Notes under the pieces: model-generated
Database searches by the model: none
Seen by the model: only the letters and a program-made list of their open reading frames with translations
What the model was told of the DNA's origin: nothing
Assembly (NCBI GenBank): GCA_016932075.1
Contig: JAFGDP010000006.1
Span: 1 to 52,492, forward strand
Source: Chitinispirillaceae bacterium
GTDB lineage: Bacteria > Fibrobacterota > Chitinivibrionia > Chitinivibrionales > Chitinispirillaceae
Reading direction: 5' to 3'
Length of the DNA stretch: 52,492 nucleotides
In this document: positions 38,483-47,355 of the stretch, piece after piece
Position numbering within the stretch: the first letter of the stretch is position 1
Layout: each line of letters begins with the position of its first letter
Made by a program: the position numbers and the translations under genes

Positions 38483-41248
38483 ATGAACCGTCTTTATATG
38501 AAACGATTTGCGTGCATGCTAACCCTGGCCGCGTGCATGGCCCTTTCAGGCAGCGCGCAGGAGCTGGAGCCCACCGACACGGCCGACTCCCTGGTCGAAC
38601 AGGCGCCGCTTGAAAAAGAACCGGTGCTCACCAACTTCGTCAAGGCAACGTATCCGGAAGCGCTCCTGAAGCAAGGCATTACCGGCACGGTGATGCTCGA
38701 CCTGGTGGTCAATGAACAGGGAATTGTCGACAGTTGCGCAGTAGTGAAAGGAGTGCACCCGCTGCTTGACTCGGCCGTCGCGGTCGCGGCCGCCAGATTC
38801 ACCTTTTCACCGGCAATGGCGGGCGGCAAACCCGTGCCCGTGCTTCTGACCTACGAGTACCGGGTCACGCTCGAGGACGTGGTCAGAACCATTACCGAGT
38901 ATGTCAACTTCTCGGGCAGGGTGGTGGAACGGGGGACCCGCGCGCCGGTTCCCGGCGCGCTCGTGTATGTGACGTTCCGCGACACGGCATCGGACACCAC
39001 GATCAAAGTGCCGTTTTCAGCCTACCTGCAAAAGATCGGCACGTTCGAAGGCCAGGACCTGCAGGGCAGCGACCTGGTCACGACTGCGGACTCCGCAGGC
39101 GGTTTCACATTCACGTCGCTTCCCGCGGGCAGGATGCAGGTCACGATCCAGGCGCCGGGATGCGAGCGATTCGTGGAGAATGAGACCATCGAGTACGGCA
39201 AGGCGCTCGAGGCAACCTACCGGGTCCAGCGGAATGACTATTCTGATTACGAGATCGTGGTATACGGCAAGGCGGAGAAAAAAGAGGTCGCGCAGCGCAC
39301 GCTCACCCTCAATGAGGTGAAAAAAATCCCTGGATTCGGCGGGGACGCGGTCAAGGTGATCCAGGCCCTGCCCGGTGTTGCGCGCGCAGCGTTTTCCATG
39401 GGTTCCATTATCGTGCGCGGGGCGGGCACGGGCGACACCCATTTTTATGTGGACGGCGTGACCATTCCGATCCTGTTCCATTTCGGCGGGCTCATCTCCA
39501 CCTACAATTCCAATGCGCTTGCAAGCGTTGACCTGTATCCGGGCGGGTTCGGGACACGATACGGAAGCGCGCTCGCCGGCGTGGTGGAGCTTACGGGACG
39601 CAGGCCAAAGACCGACCGGGTGCACGGGTATCTGGACGCGAACCTGTTTGACGCGTCGTGCCTCGTGGAAGGCCCGATTTCAGAAAAAGCGTCCTTTCTC
39701 GTGTCTGCGCGGCGCAGCTATATCGCGAACATGCTCAGCTTCTTCCTTGAAAAGATCGCGCACGTGGAACTACCCTTCAATGTGGTGCCCTATTACTGGG
39801 ACTACCTTGCGCGCCTGGATTACGACCTCACAAAAAACCAGCACTTCTATTGCACCCTGTTCGGCGCACAGGACAGGCTCGACCTTGTGGTGAACGAGGT
39901 CAGGGGTGGCTCCAGTCGGGTGGATGAGGAGACCAACCGGGCAACCACGGACATCTCTTTTAACATGGCCATCTCCGGCTGGGACTGGGACCTGACGTCC
40001 AGACTGCGCAATGAGCTGCGTTATGCGATCTGCGATCTTACGGAGCAGTCCAAGGCGTTCGGTTATTTCACGGTCGACGGCGGCGCGCTTGCGCACTATA
40101 TCCGGGACCAGTTCTCAATGAAATTTTCCGAGGCGTTCACCTGGAACCTTGGGCTTGATGTCCAGGTTATCCCCTACGACATTGACCTGACCACGCTGAA
40201 TGCGAAAAATGAGATCGTACGCGATTCATCGCACCTTGACCTTGGGCCGTACGGTGTGTACACGGGTCTCGAGTGGAAGCCGGTCAAGCGGCTCACGCTT
40301 ATGCCCGGACTGCGGTTTGACTACTATCCTGAGTTGATCTATGACGGGTCGGTGGTGCCCGAGTTCTGGAACTACCGGGGATTTAACAACAACCGCGGCA
40401 TTTCAGGAGAGCCGTCGCTCCGCGTGTCGGGCCGGTATGAACTCAATGACATTCATACGGTCAAGCTTTCCGCAGGAACCTACAACGAAACGCCGCAGCC
40501 GCTCGGCCAGGCCATTGATAACATCTGGGGTAATCCGAGCCTGCCCGCGCCCAAGGGAAGCCAGTACGTCGCGGGATATGAGTGGAAAATAACCGACCTC
40601 ATCCACGCCGACCTTCAGACCTATTTCAACCGGCAGTGGGACGTTGCGCGCACCCCGTCAAGCCGGGAGCTGGCCATAGATCCATCGCTTCCGACCTATA
40701 TCAGCAATGGGAAGGCGCGCATGGGTGGCATGGAGCTCATGCTCAAACACGAGCAGGGGCAGCGGTTTTTCGGGTGGCTGGCGTACTCCCTGTCCCTGAG
40801 CCAGCGCTGGGACTACCAGAACGAAAAGTGGACCGTGTACACGCATGACCAGACCCATAACCTCCAGCTCATCGGCTCGTACAAGCTGCCGCTCCAGCAG
40901 GAGACCGGGGTGCGTTTACGGTACGTTACCGGCGATCCCACGACCCCGCTCTATCCGAGCACAACGTTCAACGCGGGGATGGCCCGTCGTTACGAGCCCA
41001 ACGTCGGCGAGTACAATTCAGACAGGGTCGATCCATACATCTCGTTTGATGTGCGGTATGAGAAAACCTTTACCTACAACACCTGGCTCTGGCACCTGTA
41101 TGTTGACGTGACCCATTTCGAGAACCTGTTCGGCAAGGGATACAAGAGTCCTGAAATGGGACAGTACCGGTGGAACTATGATTACAACTATCAAGCGGTT
41201 TTTTCCGATGTCACGCGGCCCGCACTCGGGATACGGGTGGATTTTTAA
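38483..41248 (+). CDS. TonB-dependent receptor with N-terminal TonB_C-like domain
   Basis: 921 residues. Signal peptide to about 25; residues 55–128 resemble the TonB C-terminal domain itself (ITGTVMLDLVVNEQGIVDSC … FTFSPAMAGGKPVPVLLTY); then a carboxypeptidase-regulatory-like beta-sandwich (about 141–235), a possible TonB box (YEIVVYGKAEKKEV), the plug (VKVIQALPGVARAAFSMG … IIVRGAGTGDTHFYVDGV), and a 22-strand-type barrel that ends in GIRVDF. The ligand is unknown; no siderophore, vitamin or sugar gene is adjacent. An in-frame ATG at 38498 is a second option for the start. Follows tonB by ten bases, so receptor and motor are made together. Confidence 0.92.
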   Translation: MNRLYMKRFACMLTLAACMALSGSAQELEPTDTADSLVEQAPLEKEPVLTNFVKATYPEALLKQGITGTVMLDLVVNEQGIVDSCAVVKGVHPLLDSAVAVAAARFTFSPAMAGGKPVPVLLTYEYRVTLEDVVRTITEYVNFSGRVVERGTRAPVPGALVYVTFRDTASDTTIKVPFSAYLQKIGTFEGQDLQGSDLVTTADSAGGFTFTSLPAGRMQVTIQAPGCERFVENETIEYGKALEATYRVQRNDYSDYEIVVYGKAEKKEVAQRTLTLNEVKKIPGFGGDAVKVIQALPGVARAAFSMGSIIVRGAGTGDTHFYVDGVTIPILFHFGGLISTYNSNALASVDLYPGGFGTRYGSALAGVVELTGRRPKTDRVHGYLDANLFDASCLVEGPISEKASFLVSARRSYIANMLSFFLEKIAHVELPFNVVPYYWDYLARLDYDLTKNQHFYCTLFGAQDRLDLVVNEVRGGSSRVDEETNRATTDISFNMAISGWDWDLTSRLRNELRYAICDLTEQSKAFGYFTVDGGALAHYIRDQFSMKFSEAFTWNLGLDVQVIPYDIDLTTLNAKNEIVRDSSHLDLGPYGVYTGLEWKPVKRLTLMPGLRFDYYPELIYDGSVVPEFWNYRGFNNNRGISGEPSLRVSGRYELNDIHTVKLSAGTYNETPQPLGQAIDNIWGNPSLPAPKGSQYVAGYEWKITDLIHADLQTYFNRQWDVARTPSSRELAIDPSLPTYISNGKARMGGMELMLKHEQGQRFFGWLAYSLSLSQRWDYQNEKWTVYTHDQTHNLQLIGSYKLPLQQETGVRLRYVTGDPTTPLYPSTTFNAGMARRYEPNVGEYNSDRVDPYISFDVRYEKTFTYNTWLWHLYVDVTHFENLFGKGYKSPEMGQYRWNYDYNYQAVFSDVTRPALGIRVDF

Positions 41249-41249
41249 T

Positions 41250-42659
41250 ATGCATACGCAAAAAACCAACACCAGCCGCTGCGCAACCCGCCTCTTTATC
41301 AGATGGCGGATACCGTATATGCTCCAAGCCCTGCTTGTCGTGTCCGCGCTTCTGTGCGAGCCGTTTCCCACGCGCTATGACCGGATCGAAGACAATGCGG
41401 TGCGTTCGACCGGGTTCACCTATTATCCCTATGCGGAAGGCGCGCCGGGCGATACCATCCGAATCCGCGCCTTTTTCCCGGGCAAACCGGTCACGTCGGT
41501 CTCGTGGCAGATGTCGTACAGCCGCGTGTTTAATGTATACGCCTCGCGCGACACGGTGCTCGATGTGTTTGACATTGACGCGATCGCCGTAAGCGACCGG
41601 CTGCCGGATTCCGTCGACATCACGTTTGCGATCCCGGAATCCACCTTCTTTTATACCAAGGCCATTTTACAGCAGGCGCTTGACCTGTGCAAATCAAGGC
41701 TGCCGGCAGGCATGCGGAACATGACGCAGCAGGACCTGGCTGGCCTGCTTCTGGACTTCGGCAATACCGACCTGGGCGACGCCGCGGCGCTTGCGGCGTT
41801 TCTGGACCGCTGGAGCGCAACTTTGGACGTGACCATGGACGACCCGGCGCTCATGGAAACGCTCACCGAAGTCGGCACCGCGCTCCTGTACACGTTCTCG
41901 GTTTCCGGCGTGGTGTATGCCAACGCGACTGCCGGGGACGGATCACGGCTGCGCGTCAAAGGCGAGTTCACCATTCGGTACAACCGGCGGTTCCAGAACA
42001 CGGTGCTGGCGCCGCTGGTGCCGGTCAACCGGAACCCTGCGCTGCGATGGGTCGGGATGTATACGGTACAAGGCAGCAACGTCTATTCGTTTTCGCCGTC
42101 AGATCGAGATTTCGACGGAAAGGTCACTTTTTCCTATTTATATAATGAACTCTTCCCCGACAGCGCTGTTGACACGGTCGTCATTGACACCGGGTACTCG
42201 TACTTCCTTGCCGCCGACTCCGGCATCATGTCCTACACGCTGCACAGGGGCGACTCCGTACAAATCAATGACACGACCTGGCTCGTGCTGGACCATGACA
42301 CGACCATTATCGACACGGCGCTTGACCGGATCACGTTTACCAACTCAAGCGGCCGCGACACCTTTGAACTCGAAACCGTGTACTTTGACTGGCAGTATCA
42401 GAACCTTGCGCTCGATTCGGTGACCGAGCCCCTCGACTCGCTCCTGTTTCTTTTCCCGGGCAGCACCAACGGCGGCGGCGGTCAGTCGTCCATCGTCAAG
42501 ATGCTGCCCTCGCTCGATCCACGCATGAACCGTGCCCGCATATGGGTCACGGCCTATGACTACCTCCTCGGCGAGTACAACCGGCCGTCAGCATTTGCAA
42601 CACGAAACGTGGAAATAGGGTTCAGCTATACGGCTGCGTATAAAAATGCTCGCCAGTAA
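41250..42659 (+). CDS. exported partner protein of the receptor, family not recognised
   Basis: 469 residues from ATG 41250 (GGGTGG about ten bases upstream); 41319 is an alternative that leaves a shorter signal peptide (MLQALLVVSALLCEPF). The mature protein begins with immunoglobulin-like segments (GDTIRIRAFFPGKPVTSVSW) and continues with beta-rich parts containing many Asp-Thr pairs (GDSVQINDTTWLVLDHDTT), a style seen in cell-surface proteins of this group of bacteria. It lies one base after the receptor stop, so it is probably a surface-exposed lipoprotein or binding subunit working with the receptor, as SusD-type proteins do with SusC, although it does not look like SusD. Confidence 0.68.
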   Translation: MHTQKTNTSRCATRLFIRWRIPYMLQALLVVSALLCEPFPTRYDRIEDNAVRSTGFTYYPYAEGAPGDTIRIRAFFPGKPVTSVSWQMSYSRVFNVYASRDTVLDVFDIDAIAVSDRLPDSVDITFAIPESTFFYTKAILQQALDLCKSRLPAGMRNMTQQDLAGLLLDFGNTDLGDAAALAAFLDRWSATLDVTMDDPALMETLTEVGTALLYTFSVSGVVYANATAGDGSRLRVKGEFTIRYNRRFQNTVLAPLVPVNRNPALRWVGMYTVQGSNVYSFSPSDRDFDGKVTFSYLYNELFPDSAVDTVVIDTGYSYFLAADSGIMSYTLHRGDSVQINDTTWLVLDHDTTIIDTALDRITFTNSSGRDTFELETVYFDWQYQNLALDSVTEPLDSLLFLFPGSTNGGGGQSSIVKMLPSLDPRMNRARIWVTAYDYLLGEYNRPSAFATRNVEIGFSYTAAYKNARQ

Positions 42660-43024
42660 ATAGCGCTGAGGAAACGGAAACAGTCAACGCGGTACCACCA
42701 AAGCATCTGTTCTTTGAGCCGCTTGGCAGAAAAGGCATGTTCGTGCCGGGGTATGACCGGAAGGGGTGCGGTCCCATGGTTACCAATAAAATTGTTCGAT
42801 CTGCCGGTACCGGCCGGTGACATGCCCCAGGCATGATTGCAGAATATTTGCCGCAACAGGAATCAGCGCCGGTGGAGAAAAGGTTTGGATGTAGTTAGAA
42901 TATCCTGCACAAATAATAGCGTTAAAATATAGTTGTTTCAGCGATCAGTACCGTGCACTGAACACGTTGCCATTCCGATAATTTCGTAAATCAATTGCAG
43001 AGACGAAGCTTCCCAAACCCCGCA
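42660..43024. other. convergent intergenic region with small palindromes
   Basis: 365 bp between the receptor operon and the minus-strand methyltransferase gene. It holds the perfect palindrome GCCGGTACCGGC (42803–42814) and the hairpin CATGCC CCA GGCATG (42821–42835) followed by ATTGCAG; either may help stop transcription although no long T-run follows. About 50 codons on the plus strand are open from 42650 on, without a start or ribosome-binding site. No gene is supported. Confidence 0.5.
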
Positions 43025-44266
43025 TCAAGCTCCAATCTGCCTCTTCCGCAACAAATACATGTCCTGTTTCAGGTCCGGATACGTCAATCCCGGCACATGA
43101 CAGACAATCTGGGTCTTTTCCCCGTCCCACGTGGAATAGGCATATTTCTTCGGATGATAGGCGCCGCAGCAATTCTGCCCCTCAAAGGGGGTCTGGACCA
43201 TAACCAGAATCCCGTTGTCATAGTGGGCTCTTGTCTTTTCAGGTATGGTATCCCTGAATTGATCCCCATGCACGGTGATGAGAAGATAGCCGCCGGGCTT
43301 GATAATTCGCAGCAGCTCATGATACCAGAAATCCTGAATGTCTGGGCTAAGATGCGTGAAGACCGAAAGGAGGTAGACAAAATCAAAGTACTCGTCGGCA
43401 AAGCACAGGCGACCGACAAGAGGATTGGTATGATAATTTTTTCCGAAAAATTTTCTGCACCATCGAATGAGGTAGGGATTGTAATCACAGCCGTGGACCT
43501 CACCCTTGAAGTCAGACCACTGCCTTGAAAGACGCCCAACGCCGCACCCGAAATCAAGAATTCTTTGGAACGAATCAAGTTCGATATGGTTCGACGTTAA
43601 CACTTCTTGAAAGTGATGTACCAACAACCGTCCTGCATTCATGAAATTGCCCGGATTTAAACCGCCTACCACATAATAGTTCAAATACGGCGGCGGCAGC
43701 GGCTTGTTCACCGATGCCTTCTCATATGCGCTGAAAATTTCAGGTTTCTCAAGAGCGTTAAGCGTGATTGCCGCATGAGCTTGCACCGTATTCTTGCTGT
43801 AATCGGAAAAAGTCACGTTGGATACCGGCGTGTCCGGCCTTTCCTGAAGCACTTTTTGATAGCAGCTCTTTGCCGTGTCGGCAAACCCTATGGACAAAAA
43901 GTAGTCGGCGCATTCCATGAGAGAATTCGCGAAAATCGACGAATCACATGTTGTCGGACCGACCATCTCAATAATGGAGCGGTGTAGCTGCAGGGCCTCT
44001 TGGTGCCGATTCGAATCAAACAATATCTCCGCCAAAATGGAAATGGCGGTAAAATCTTTGGGATTGAGGGCAATCGCCTTTTTCGCATGAAGCTCCGCAT
44101 TTTCCTGGTCGTTTCTGAGCAGCTCGATCGCCGCCATTCTGGTGACTGCGGGAGCATACGTCGGATAGACACGGGAGAGCTTCTCATTATCCGCATAAAC
44201 AACATCCACGTTGCCATTACTGCTTAACAAAGAGTATTCCATCCATTCAAGCAGCCAGTATGCCAT
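43025..44266 (-). CDS. TPR–methyltransferase fusion protein (SAM-dependent)
   Basis: 413 residues, soluble. The first half contains TPR-like helices (AELHAKKAIALNPKDFTAIS, ALQLHRSIIEMVG, AKSCYQKVLQERPDTP). The second half is a class I methyltransferase: motif I ILDFGCGVGRLSR near residue 240, an acidic strand with VHGCDYNPYLIRWC, motif DFVYLLSVFTHLSP, then LLRIIKPGGYLLITVHG, the usual post-motif III strand. The substrate is unknown; TPR-plus-methyltransferase proteins often sit in glycan gene clusters, but none is here. AAGGA lies eight bases before the ATG. Confidence 0.85.
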   Translation of the reverse strand: MAYWLLEWMEYSLLSSNGNVDVVYADNEKLSRVYPTYAPAVTRMAAIELLRNDQENAELHAKKAIALNPKDFTAISILAEILFDSNRHQEALQLHRSIIEMVGPTTCDSSIFANSLMECADYFLSIGFADTAKSCYQKVLQERPDTPVSNVTFSDYSKNTVQAHAAITLNALEKPEIFSAYEKASVNKPLPPPYLNYYVVGGLNPGNFMNAGRLLVHHFQEVLTSNHIELDSFQRILDFGCGVGRLSRQWSDFKGEVHGCDYNPYLIRWCRKFFGKNYHTNPLVGRLCFADEYFDFVYLLSVFTHLSPDIQDFWYHELLRIIKPGGYLLITVHGDQFRDTIPEKTRAHYDNGILVMVQTPFEGQNCCGAYHPKKYAYSTWDGEKTQIVCHVPGLTYPDLKQDMYLLRKRQIGA

Positions 44267-44367
44267 GCATGATGTCCTTTCAATCCACCAGTGGTTTTAC
44301 AGTCTGTTCCATACCTCCACCTTTCGTATGCCCCTATCTCACGTACTTCATATTTTCCCTTGTAATC

Positions 44368-45462
44368 TTATTCCTTCCCCCGGGCGAAAAAATCCGGCCC
44401 GCCGTAGATCCCCATGTCGTTGCGCGAGTCGTCGGCGTCTTTGAATGCGGAACCGGGATCACCGCCGTTGATGCAGGGGGAATAACGGGACAGGGAAAAA
44501 CGCGGCCGCTTTTTCGCGCCGTATTGCGCATAGGTTGCGGCGCGCGGCTTTTTCTGTATGATTTTGGCCAGCTTCTTGTCCTTCACCTTTGCGCTGTCGG
44601 TCGGCATGGTCACGTCACGTTCGAACGCGATCGAATCCGCCCTGGTCCGGTAAAAAACCGGGTCGCATACCTTGTTGTAGGCGAAATCAACCGAGTCCTT
44701 TGACTTTTTCATGCGAGTCAGGCGGCCGAGGCGCGGATCGCAGTCAAGAAAATTGCCGTCATGATTCCTGAATACACAGTTGTACTCAAACCGTATCTTT
44801 GACGTGCCGTCGCCCCACAGGCCGTGATTACGATTGTTGATGATGATCGAATTCGCGATGTGCGGATTTGACTGCTGCACCCGGATTCCTGCAACGAAAT
44901 TGTTCACGATCACACAGTTATAGACGAGCATGGAGCCTTCGTCAACACCGTTGATGCCGATATTGTTCTGTTCGAGGATGCAGTTCCTGACCAGCGGATT
45001 GCATCCGCCCGCCGTGACACCGAAGTAGGCTCCGGTGATATCGGCAAACGCGATCTCGTTGAACTTGCCGTTGACTTTGTCAAATATGATTCCGTACCAT
45101 CCCAGTCGGTTGGATCCCACTTCTGCCGGCGCAAACACAATACGCTTGGTTGTTCTGCCGATGCAGGAGAGCGTGCCCTGGACCCGGATCGAAATGCTGC
45201 CGGAATCAAGACGATCATACTGCGGCACCTTGGCAGGAATAAACCGCTCCTTGTTGACGACTACCCTCACGCCCGGATCAATGGTCAGGTGGGAAAAACG
45301 CGGGATCAGAACGTCGCATTCGACAATATACGGGCTCCCCGCCCGGTCCCACCGGTTTTCGCCCTTGAGCACTCCTCCCACCTTGGTTTCAGCGAAGAGC
45401 ATGCTGCCGCAGAACAGGGCCGCCGCGAACAACAACCGCAAAAGATAAGCACGTTTTTTCAT
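44368..45462 (-). CDS. secreted right-handed parallel beta-helix protein
   Basis: 364 residues with a clear signal peptide (LLRLLFAAALFCGSMLFA). The opening YIVECDVLIPRFSHLTIDPG and later rungs GISGV-like turns such as NCILEQNNIGINGVDEGSML, YNCVIVNNFVAGIRVQQSNP and NSIIINNRNHGLW give the NxxI…N-x-G pattern of pectate-lyase-like beta helices. The C-terminal part has a GxxNDMGIYGGP close typical of such secreted proteins. No catalytic residues are evident. It starts in an ATGA overlap with the cNMP-binding regulator gene, so it is cotranscribed with it. Confidence 0.82.
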   Translation of the reverse strand: MKKRAYLLRLLFAAALFCGSMLFAETKVGGVLKGENRWDRAGSPYIVECDVLIPRFSHLTIDPGVRVVVNKERFIPAKVPQYDRLDSGSISIRVQGTLSCIGRTTKRIVFAPAEVGSNRLGWYGIIFDKVNGKFNEIAFADITGAYFGVTAGGCNPLVRNCILEQNNIGINGVDEGSMLVYNCVIVNNFVAGIRVQQSNPHIANSIIINNRNHGLWGDGTSKIRFEYNCVFRNHDGNFLDCDPRLGRLTRMKKSKDSVDFAYNKVCDPVFYRTRADSIAFERDVTMPTDSAKVKDKKLAKIIQKKPRAATYAQYGAKKRPRFSLSRYSPCINGGDPGSAFKDADDSRNDMGIYGGPDFFARGKE

Positions 45463-46409
45463 AATGCGGGTATGATCCCGTTAAAGGTAAAAAAGAGCGA
45501 CCACTGCCGTACCGCAGCCGCAGCGATCATAATGGTGATGCCGGCGTATGGATTGTCATCATTGGAAGCGGTTTTTCCCTCTTTCCGCTTAAACGTGACC
45601 ATCCCGTTCCCCTCCAGAAACGTGACCGCCTCATGGTGGTTTTTGGTAATGTTTATTTCCGAGATAAGATCCCAGAACTCCTCGCCCTCAATCGCAATGG
45701 TCGCCCGGCTGCCTTCAGAATCAGGCGCATCCAGGCAGGTTCTGCTGATCGCCAAGACAAGCTCATACACCGCGTGCGAAGGCGTGGCAGAACGCTCGAA
45801 CGTCTTCTGCAGATAGAGACGCAGAAAATCGCAGTAATCGGCAAGCCGGATTTTATCGGCAAGGCGCACCCCGGTGCCGGAGTATTCAACAAAGCCGTGC
45901 GTTGCCAGAAATTCACAGATGCGCACGATATTCTGCTCCGACGTGTCCAGAAGCCGCGACAGGGTGCGCTTTGTCTTCGCGTAATCGATACGTTCGCCGT
46001 ACTGGCAGAACTGATAGTACAGGGCAAGGATGATGTTGATGCCGTGCTTTCCACCGCCAATGCTCTGCAGGAGCCGGTTGGCGTTCCGTATTTTCTGGCT
46101 GGTCATTTTGGCGATGGTCATGAACCAGTTGGGAACGCCTTTGACCCGAGAATGAAACAGGTCGGCGTCAATTATGCTGACCGTGCACTCATCAAGTGCG
46201 CGCGCGGAAGCGCTGCGCGGCCTGCCGTCGATAAGCGCCATTTCGCCGAGCACCGAGCCTTTTCCCAGGACCGCCAGTTCCACCTCGCGGTTGTTTTGCG
46301 TCCGGTACACCCGCACATTCCCGCTCTGAATGATATACAATTCACGGGACCGGTCGTTCTCGTGAAACAGATGAGATCCTGGTTTGAACTTTTTTGTTGG
46401 AGGGTTCAT
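45459..46409 (-). CDS. cyclic-nucleotide-binding regulator with winged-helix-like C-terminus
   Basis: 316 residues. Residues 1–115 are a cNMP-binding domain; the cassette LGEMALIDGRPRSA keeps Glu56 and Arg65 for binding the cyclic nucleotide. The next part has a helix-turn-helix-like stretch (AKTKRTLSRLLDTSEQNIVR, then FLATHGFVEYSGTGVRLADK) that differs from standard Crp, and a later similar segment (HHEAVTFLEGNGMVTFKRKE), so two winged-helix units are possible. A frame extends upstream, but the ATG at 46409 starts the domain correctly. Divergent from the lipoprotein gene at 46542, and it leads directly into the beta-helix gene, so it may control either or both. Confidence 0.8.
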   Translation of the reverse strand: MNPPTKKFKPGSHLFHENDRSRELYIIQSGNVRVYRTQNNREVELAVLGKGSVLGEMALIDGRPRSASARALDECTVSIIDADLFHSRVKGVPNWFMTIAKMTSQKIRNANRLLQSIGGGKHGINIILALYYQFCQYGERIDYAKTKRTLSRLLDTSEQNIVRICEFLATHGFVEYSGTGVRLADKIRLADYCDFLRLYLQKTFERSATPSHAVYELVLAISRTCLDAPDSEGSRATIAIEGEEFWDLISEINITKNHHEAVTFLEGNGMVTFKRKEGKTASNDDNPYAGITIMIAAAAVRQWSLFFTFNGIIPAL

Positions 46410-46541
46410 ACGGTCCGGTGCATAATTTATACTGTAGGTGGTCGCTACACGGCATGGCGCTGTCGGGCGGTATCCGTGAACGTATTTGCATGCATTAAAA
46501 TTGTACTGATAGTACTGCTGCAATGCAAGGATAAACCATTG

Positions 46542-47342
46542 ATGATGAAGAACCTGCTTCCCTTTCCGCTGCTGACCGGTCTGCTTTTCTGTTCCTGCTA
46601 CCAGGGTGAGCGGGTCTCTTTGACGATTGATTTCTCGCAGGCGCACACCTGGAAATACATGTTCGGCGTCGACATCACGGGCAAGGCATCCGCCACGGAT
46701 TCAGCCCGGGATTTTTCCTCAAGCATCCGCACCTATCTTACGGGCGAACGGACGCCGCACGATGCCGGCGCGGTGCGATTCAAAACCGGCCAGACGATGA
46801 TCAAAAGCAACTTTATGAGCGAAACGGAGCGCACGCACCTTGAACGGCAGTGCGAAGATATCGTGCTCTATTTTTCGCCGCGGGAGGGCGCATTGCTCCC
46901 GGTGGATACCACGACCACACCGCTTTTCAATTTCGGCGGATGGGACCTGTTCCGCAGTTTCGCCCGGGTGCTGCCGGTGCTGCCGGAATCGCCCATGAGC
47001 GTTGGCAATTCATGGGAGCGTGAGCGGACCATTCCGATCGAGACGAGCGCGGGTAATGCGCTGGGGTATCTGTTCCAGTCGTTTATTCTCGACAGCGTTA
47101 CCATGGTCGATTCTTCGCGGATCGCCGCACTAAGCTGGCAATTCACCTATCGCATTCAGCCCGATTCAATCGGCGTGCTCGACTCCCTGCCACTCCGCGG
47201 ATCCGGGAGCGGACACGCGATGATCGATCTGACTAACAGGAGAATGGTCAAGGCGCACGCATTTTTCGAAGTACCGGACAAGAAGGGGGCTCCAACCAGC
47301 GCATCATGGCAGGAGACCGCGCATGTTGAGCTTGTCAACTAG
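46542..47342 (+). CDS. predicted lipoprotein, family not recognised
   Basis: 266 residues. Signal sequence with a Cys-containing end (LLPFPLLTGLLFCSC) compatible with lipidation. The mature protein shows a repeated strand pattern beginning with an amphipathic segment (TWKYMFGVDITGKASATDSA) and Trp near the middle (GVGNSWERERTIPI-like region), similar in style to DUF6263-type envelope proteins, but no match is certain. The frame extends far upstream but the ATG at 46542 (or 46545) with AAGGAT upstream is the likely start. Divergent from the cNMP regulator; 132 bp separate them and include a GTACTG…GTACTG direct repeat at 46503–46517. Confidence 0.68.
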   Translation: MMKNLLPFPLLTGLLFCSCYQGERVSLTIDFSQAHTWKYMFGVDITGKASATDSARDFSSSIRTYLTGERTPHDAGAVRFKTGQTMIKSNFMSETERTHLERQCEDIVLYFSPREGALLPVDTTTTPLFNFGGWDLFRSFARVLPVLPESPMSVGNSWERERTIPIETSAGNALGYLFQSFILDSVTMVDSSRIAALSWQFTYRIQPDSIGVLDSLPLRGSGSGHAMIDLTNRRMVKAHAFFEVPDKKGAPTSASWQETAHVELVN

Positions 47343-47355
47343 ACAGGATACGTTC

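Noticed and set aside
39017..39625. 202-codon minus-strand frame inside the receptor gene
   Set aside because: Antisense to a well-defined TonB-dependent receptor; shadow of the GC-rich coding strand.
42650..42823. About 55 open codons after the receptor operon
   Set aside because: No start codon with a ribosome-binding site and no recognisable similarity; could be a relic but cannot be supported.
42803..42835. Palindromes GCCGGTACCGGC and CATGCCCCAGGCATG as a recombination or attachment site
   Set aside because: No integrase, no paired copy elsewhere in the window and no flanking repeats; simple gene-end hairpins are a sufficient explanation.
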